DNA of 64,000 bases from Chrysemys picta bellii (taxonomy: Eukaryota > Chordata > Testudines > Emydidae), in contig NC_088799.1 of NCBI RefSeq assembly GCF_011386835.1, positions 74,543,302 through 74,607,301 of the forward strand, read 5' to 3'. The notes below the pieces were generated by a model that searched no databases, had not been told where the DNA came from, and worked only from the letters and a program-made list of their open reading frames with translations. Made by a program: the position numbers and the translations under genes. This document shows positions 59,981-64,000 of the stretch, piece after piece. Position 1 is the stretch's first letter, and each line of letters begins with the position of its first letter.

Positions 59981-60440
59981 CCATATATACTCGTTCATTA
60001 GCCCATTCATTTATAAGCCAACCCCCCAAGATGGTTAGGTAAAAATACCAAAAAATGTATGACCCTTTCATAAGCCGACCCTATATTTCAGGGGTTGGCG
60101 AACTTTGGCTCCTGGCCCATTAGGGTAAGCCACTGGCAGGCCTGCATGTTTTGTTTACCTGGAGTGTTCACAGGCACGGAGCCCCTCAGCTCCCAGTGTC
60201 CACGGTTTGCCGTTCCCAGCCAATGGAAGTGGCGAACCATGGCCACAGGGAGCTGAGGGGCTCCATGCCTGCAGACGCTCCGGGTAAACAAAATGACAAT
60301 GTATTAGATATTCAATCCAATGATTTCATAGAGTTTAAAATCATCACATTTTGGTGTAGACCCGTTTATAAGCCAACCCCTGCTCTTTGATGCGTCACTT
60401 TTTTACCAAAAATATTCGGCTTATGAACGAATATATACAG
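59981..60440. mobile_element. Tc1/mariner (Tigger-like) MITE with hAT insertion
   Basis: Left CCATATATACTCGTTCATTA and reverse complement of right CTGTATATATTCGTTCATAA form the terminus, with TA on both sides (59979-59980 and 60441-60442). The inner AGCCAACCCC and GGTCGGC blocks are complementary. A hAT fragment occupies about 60090-60290. Confidence 0.82.
60090..60290. mobile_element. hAT MITE fragment, nested
   Basis: Starts CAGGGGTTGGCGAACTTTGG, close to the 9988-10291 terminus, then GTTTACCTGGAGTGTTCACA and an inverted counterpart AGACGCTCCGGGTAAACAAA. The right terminal GCCAAAGTTCG...CCCTG is missing, so the element is truncated. Confidence 0.75.
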
Positions 60441-60650
60441 TAGTCTATTCTGTCACCAGTGTATACACTTAACTCCCGTTAACATTATTGAGTATCACAT
60501 ATATGCAGCAATTTGAGACCAGATTTTGATGTGTTATTGAATACAATTAGACCAGTAAGGACTGAATACAAGATGGTAGCTAAGTTTGTGAATTGAGATG
60601 TGCAGTGTTCCAGTTTAAGACAAAAAATATTTCCACATAAGGCAAGGGAC

Positions 60651-60800
60651 CTAATTCTCATTTACACGGAAGCCATTTCACATTGCTATGACAGTATAAA
60701 GGGGCCTGGAAAAGGAGTGAATTACATGTACGTCCACATTAAAGCTCTTTGACACTGCCAGAATGGTGTAAAGTGGACCTGGTGTAAATGAGAATCAGAT
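60651..60800. repeat. Palindromic MITE-like repeat
   Basis: CTAATTCTCATTTACAC at 60651 and GTGTAAATGAGAATCAG at 60782 are inverted copies (one mismatch). The middle has GGGGCCTGGAAAAGGAGTGA. No target duplication could be fixed. Confidence 0.65.
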
Positions 60801-60825
60801 TCCAATACCATATGTTCCCTTAACA

Positions 60826-61045
60826 CAGTGGTTCTCAAACTATTGTACTGGTGACCCCGTCACATAGCAAGCCTGTGAGTGTGACCCCCCCCCTTATAAA
60901 TTAAAAACACTTGTTTATATATTTAACAGCATTATAAATGCTGGAGGCAAAGCAGGGTTTGGGGTGGAGGCTGACAGCTCGCAACCCCCCATGTAAAACC
61001 TTGCGACCCCTGGAGGGGTCCCGAACCCCAGTTTGAGAACCCCTG
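60826..61045. mobile_element. hAT MITE, 220 bp, perfect target duplication
   Basis: Left CAGTGGTTCTCAAACTATTG and reverse complement of right CAGGGGTTCTCAAACTGGGG form the terminus, flanked by CCTTAACA at 60818-60825 and 61046-61053 (8 of 8). No coding capacity. The 71-codon minus ORF is a by-product. Confidence 0.93.
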
Positions 61046-61053
61046 CCTTAACA

Positions 61054-63896
61054 TGTATATATACTGCATCACTTGTCTTACAATAGATCATATAGTTTTC
61101 AATGATGATCACAACACTTAGGTTGCACAAACCGACTAAACTACTGAGAAACCTTTTTAACTGCTCTGACTTTGAGTAACACCTAATTCTTAAGACTTCT
61201 CAGGAGAGACTTCCTGATCCCATTTACCTATGAGTATTACCTGATTTTCTCAACACAAACAGGACCAAATTCTGCCACTATACAGAGTCAAAATGGCTCA
61301 ATAATTTCTGCAAAGGGAATTTAGGCAGATTAGAAATGATCATCACTAACCTCTGGCAAAATATGAAAATAACATAATTGTATAGCCTGTCATAATTGTA
61401 AACTACGTGCCTATTTATTGTAGATATTTCTCTGAGTTTATTACCGTACTTCTACCTTAATCATTATCATATTACAGGGTAAATCATTGTTTTCCCATCT
61501 TATATTCCTACAGTAAGAGTACCATGAGCTGATCTTGCTTACGTAATTTCTTTCATTCAAAACACAATTTTTTGGTCCACCAGACACCAGAAACACCCAC
61601 ATAAACCACCATCTGCCCACAAAGGGCAGAATCATCTGAAAACTGAACACCCTTACTACCCCTGGTCAGCCATCAGCCAAACACTATTATATCCATTCAC
61701 TGCGGTGTGTTATGCTTCACATTACTTTGTTTATGAGATGGTCCATGTCATTGTTAATCAAGATAGTAACAAGACAAAGTCCATGGACATCTCCATTTAC
61801 TTCAAACCATACTGACAATCCCTTCAGTGCTTATATACATAAGCTTTTGTTCCCTTGTATATCTCCCGTAGCAGCCTAATAATCTTTCCTCATACTCCAT
61901 AGAGTTCCAAAACTCCCAGACACCATCTGTCCACTTTGAGTTGTATGTCTACTTAAAGTCCAATTGACATGCAAACTAAATGCAAACTACAAACAGAATA
62001 TAACAGCACATCACCAGTTTTAAGACACAATCCGTCAAGCATTTCTGAGGACTATAAAGGAAATACATCTTACACTTGCAAATCATCAGACATAATGTCT
62101 GATATTCAATAAACCTCTTAATAGCCTTTAGACAACTACTTAGAATGAAAAATACTGAATAATATCTGGAAAGATTACCAAAACAGGGAAGACCACAGTT
62201 GCCTCATATGTAAAACATGTGCAGATACTGAGTTATGTAAGTGCATATTCCACAGATAAGGAACATAAAATTAAAGAATCATCTATAGCACGTAAGAGTC
62301 CTGCAGTCTGCTCCATTTAATCAGATGACAGACCCTAACTGAGCGTGAAAGGGGACAAGCACCTATAATAAGAAACATTGAAATGGTCTCGGCTTCTCCA
62401 CCAAATTCAGTGACACTACATAGATAGCGATCAAGGTATCTGGTCCTAAAAATAAGGTATTTCTGATGAATAAGACATTTCATACACTTGTGAAAAGTAA
62501 GTCCTTGAAATCAATTTGTAAATCTCTCAGAACTAAGATACATACATGAACAATGAGGATTTTTCACACTTTAGCAGTGTTTCCATTCCTTCATCCCACT
62601 GTAATCTTTTATCCAATTATCATGTCCCACCTCTTCCTTTAACACTGATTCTATTTTCATTTTGGCCTGAACAATAAATTCTTTATTTACAAAACACTAC
62701 AAAAACTTTGGGGCCCAATTTTTGGCTGGAGTAAGTCCATCGACCTCAGTAAAGTTATAGAAGTAGAGAACTTGACTTTTTTAGACTCCAAAATTTGGAG
62801 AGGATTTTTACAGTACCTAATCCAGGAAACAGGAGAGATCTTAGAAAAAGAGCAAAATTCACCACCACCATTTGGGTACATATTTACCAAAATGAATGCT
62901 AGTTACCTTTATATAAATGCCTTCATATAGAAAACTTGCTATTGTTTGTGATGCAGAACTCATTAAGCTTCAGGAAAACTTTTATTGATTTGAAAACAAT
63001 GAAACTAGGATATATAAAAAAGTATATTGATTGTATGAAATAACACAAGCTTTATTTTTTAAGGAGTTAGAGCTAGCAATAAAAGAAAGCCATTCAATTC
63101 ATTAGTAAAACTATTATGATAGTGTGTCTAAACAGTGAATTAATCTTGAAGTGATATTTATAGCTTGGTCCTTCATTTCACAGTCCGATATACCTACATT
63201 AATGTTAAATCAAATCATTAGCTGCACTTTTGCATAGTATAAATGCAAAAGACTTAGTTAGGCAGGCCTAACGTCAAACCTCACTAACTGGGGTGTGTAA
63301 ATGGTAAGTATGGGAGTGGTGCAGGGAGAAGGAACTCAGGCACCTGCTGATTACTCCTCCCGCTCTGAGGGGTAGCATGTGATGGGTCTAACAGCGTGTG
63401 CTCTGACCTGTCCCAGCCATTCCTGCTATCACTGGATGATTGGGGTTATGACAGACTGACTGACTGGCACCCTCCTTGAAGAGGTAGGGAGAGGAAGGAA
63501 TTGTTTCTAGCCACTGCTGGCTCGCTGACGTTTTGCCTTTGTTCTAGTCCCACTCATTCCCACCTTTATATGATATGCTGGATCTTGTAGGATGCTGTGG
63601 ACTATGCTTATTGCCAAAATTATATTTGGTGTCTGGAAGAGATTTTTCCCCTTTGGCAAAACTGGCAAATTACTGTGTGGGTTTTTTCACCTTCCAACCA
63701 GCATCCTGGAGCTCTGTTTTAGGGATTTACATTACATCTGTCCCAAGTTTGATATAGGCTGGGCAATATCCATCATCCTCAGGTTTGTAAAAACCAGGGC
63801 TATTCTGCAACGGAATGGCTCTGCCAGTTAGTTCGGGGAATAGCTCCTCATTGGTTAATAGTTTAATCAAGTTACAGCCTCTGCATTTACCGACAC

Positions 63897-63931
<35 letters not shown>

Positions 63932-64000
63932 CTAAATTCTTCCAGCACATTATGTTATCACATGCTATTTATTAGTTACCAACTTCTTGTATATCTTTCC
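61054..64000. other. Intronic sequence upstream of the 59403-59575 exon
   Basis: AT-rich. The preceding DACH2 exon was looked for by its expected protein character (Met/Lys/Gln-rich linker) and not found, so it lies beyond the window or was missed. Ends in the TG/CG repeat at 63897. Confidence 0.45.
63897..63932. repeat. (TG)n(CG)n microsatellite
   Basis: About 13 GT units followed by five GC units, a strictly alternating purine-pyrimidine tract that favours Z-DNA. Confidence 0.95.

Noticed and set aside
1..64000. Bacterial or phage features (operons, CRISPR, riboswitches, ribosome-binding sites)
   Set aside because: Gene density, spliced exons and repeat content are those of a vertebrate intron; no spaced direct-repeat array was seen.

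Overview
This window looks like vertebrate nuclear DNA, most likely from a turtle or a close reptile relative. It is AT-rich, with long non-coding stretches, spliced exons, no operons and no long intact ORF. It carries a tRNA-headed SINE with a CR1-like tail, many hAT, Tigger/pogo-like and PIF/Harbinger-like MITEs, a DIRS retrotransposon relic, LTRs and Penelope-like 3' ends, a mix familiar from turtle genomes. The species call comes from remembered repeat families, not from a search.

Two sequences are supported as host protein-coding. They are consecutive internal exons of a dachshund-family gene, best matching DACH2, on the minus strand at 59403-59575 and 46706-46841. The upstream exon ends and the downstream exon begins in phase 0. 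Both sit between AG acceptors and GT donors, and together they encode the linker between the two Dachshund boxes. The rest of the window is therefore intron: 12.6 kb between the exons, at least 46.7 kb after the second and at least 4.4 kb before the first.

Layout: 1-590 is an LTR cut by the window edge. 4730-6315 is a three-level nest of DNA transposons (Harbinger-like, then Tigger-like, then hAT). 9988-21097 holds a hAT MITE, a tRNA-SINE and four MITEs with GTCTACAC termini. 28947-34270 is a mobile-element cluster: a hAT-like remnant, a second copy of the first LTR family, a 2.85-kb hAT element of Buster type with a broken transposase and a perfect 8-bp target duplication, and a 969-bp solo LTR with an internal 78-bp tandem array. 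About 34980-39760 is a decayed minus-strand DIRS-like retrotransposon (gag, RT, RNase H, tyrosine recombinase) interrupted by two MITEs. 43006-47053 holds a Tigger-like MITE, two Penelope-like 3'-end fragments (one with a hammerhead-ribozyme-like core) and exon 46706-46841. 55182-61045 holds a tRNA-like direct repeat, three hAT MITEs, a Tigger-like MITE and exon 59403-59575.

No complete gene, structural RNA gene, CRISPR array or clearly new multi-gene system is visible. The points most worth following are the hammerhead-like core, the nested insertions with readable target duplications, and the DIRS relic. Repeat family names rest on recognised termini and motifs and should be confirmed with a curated repeat library.
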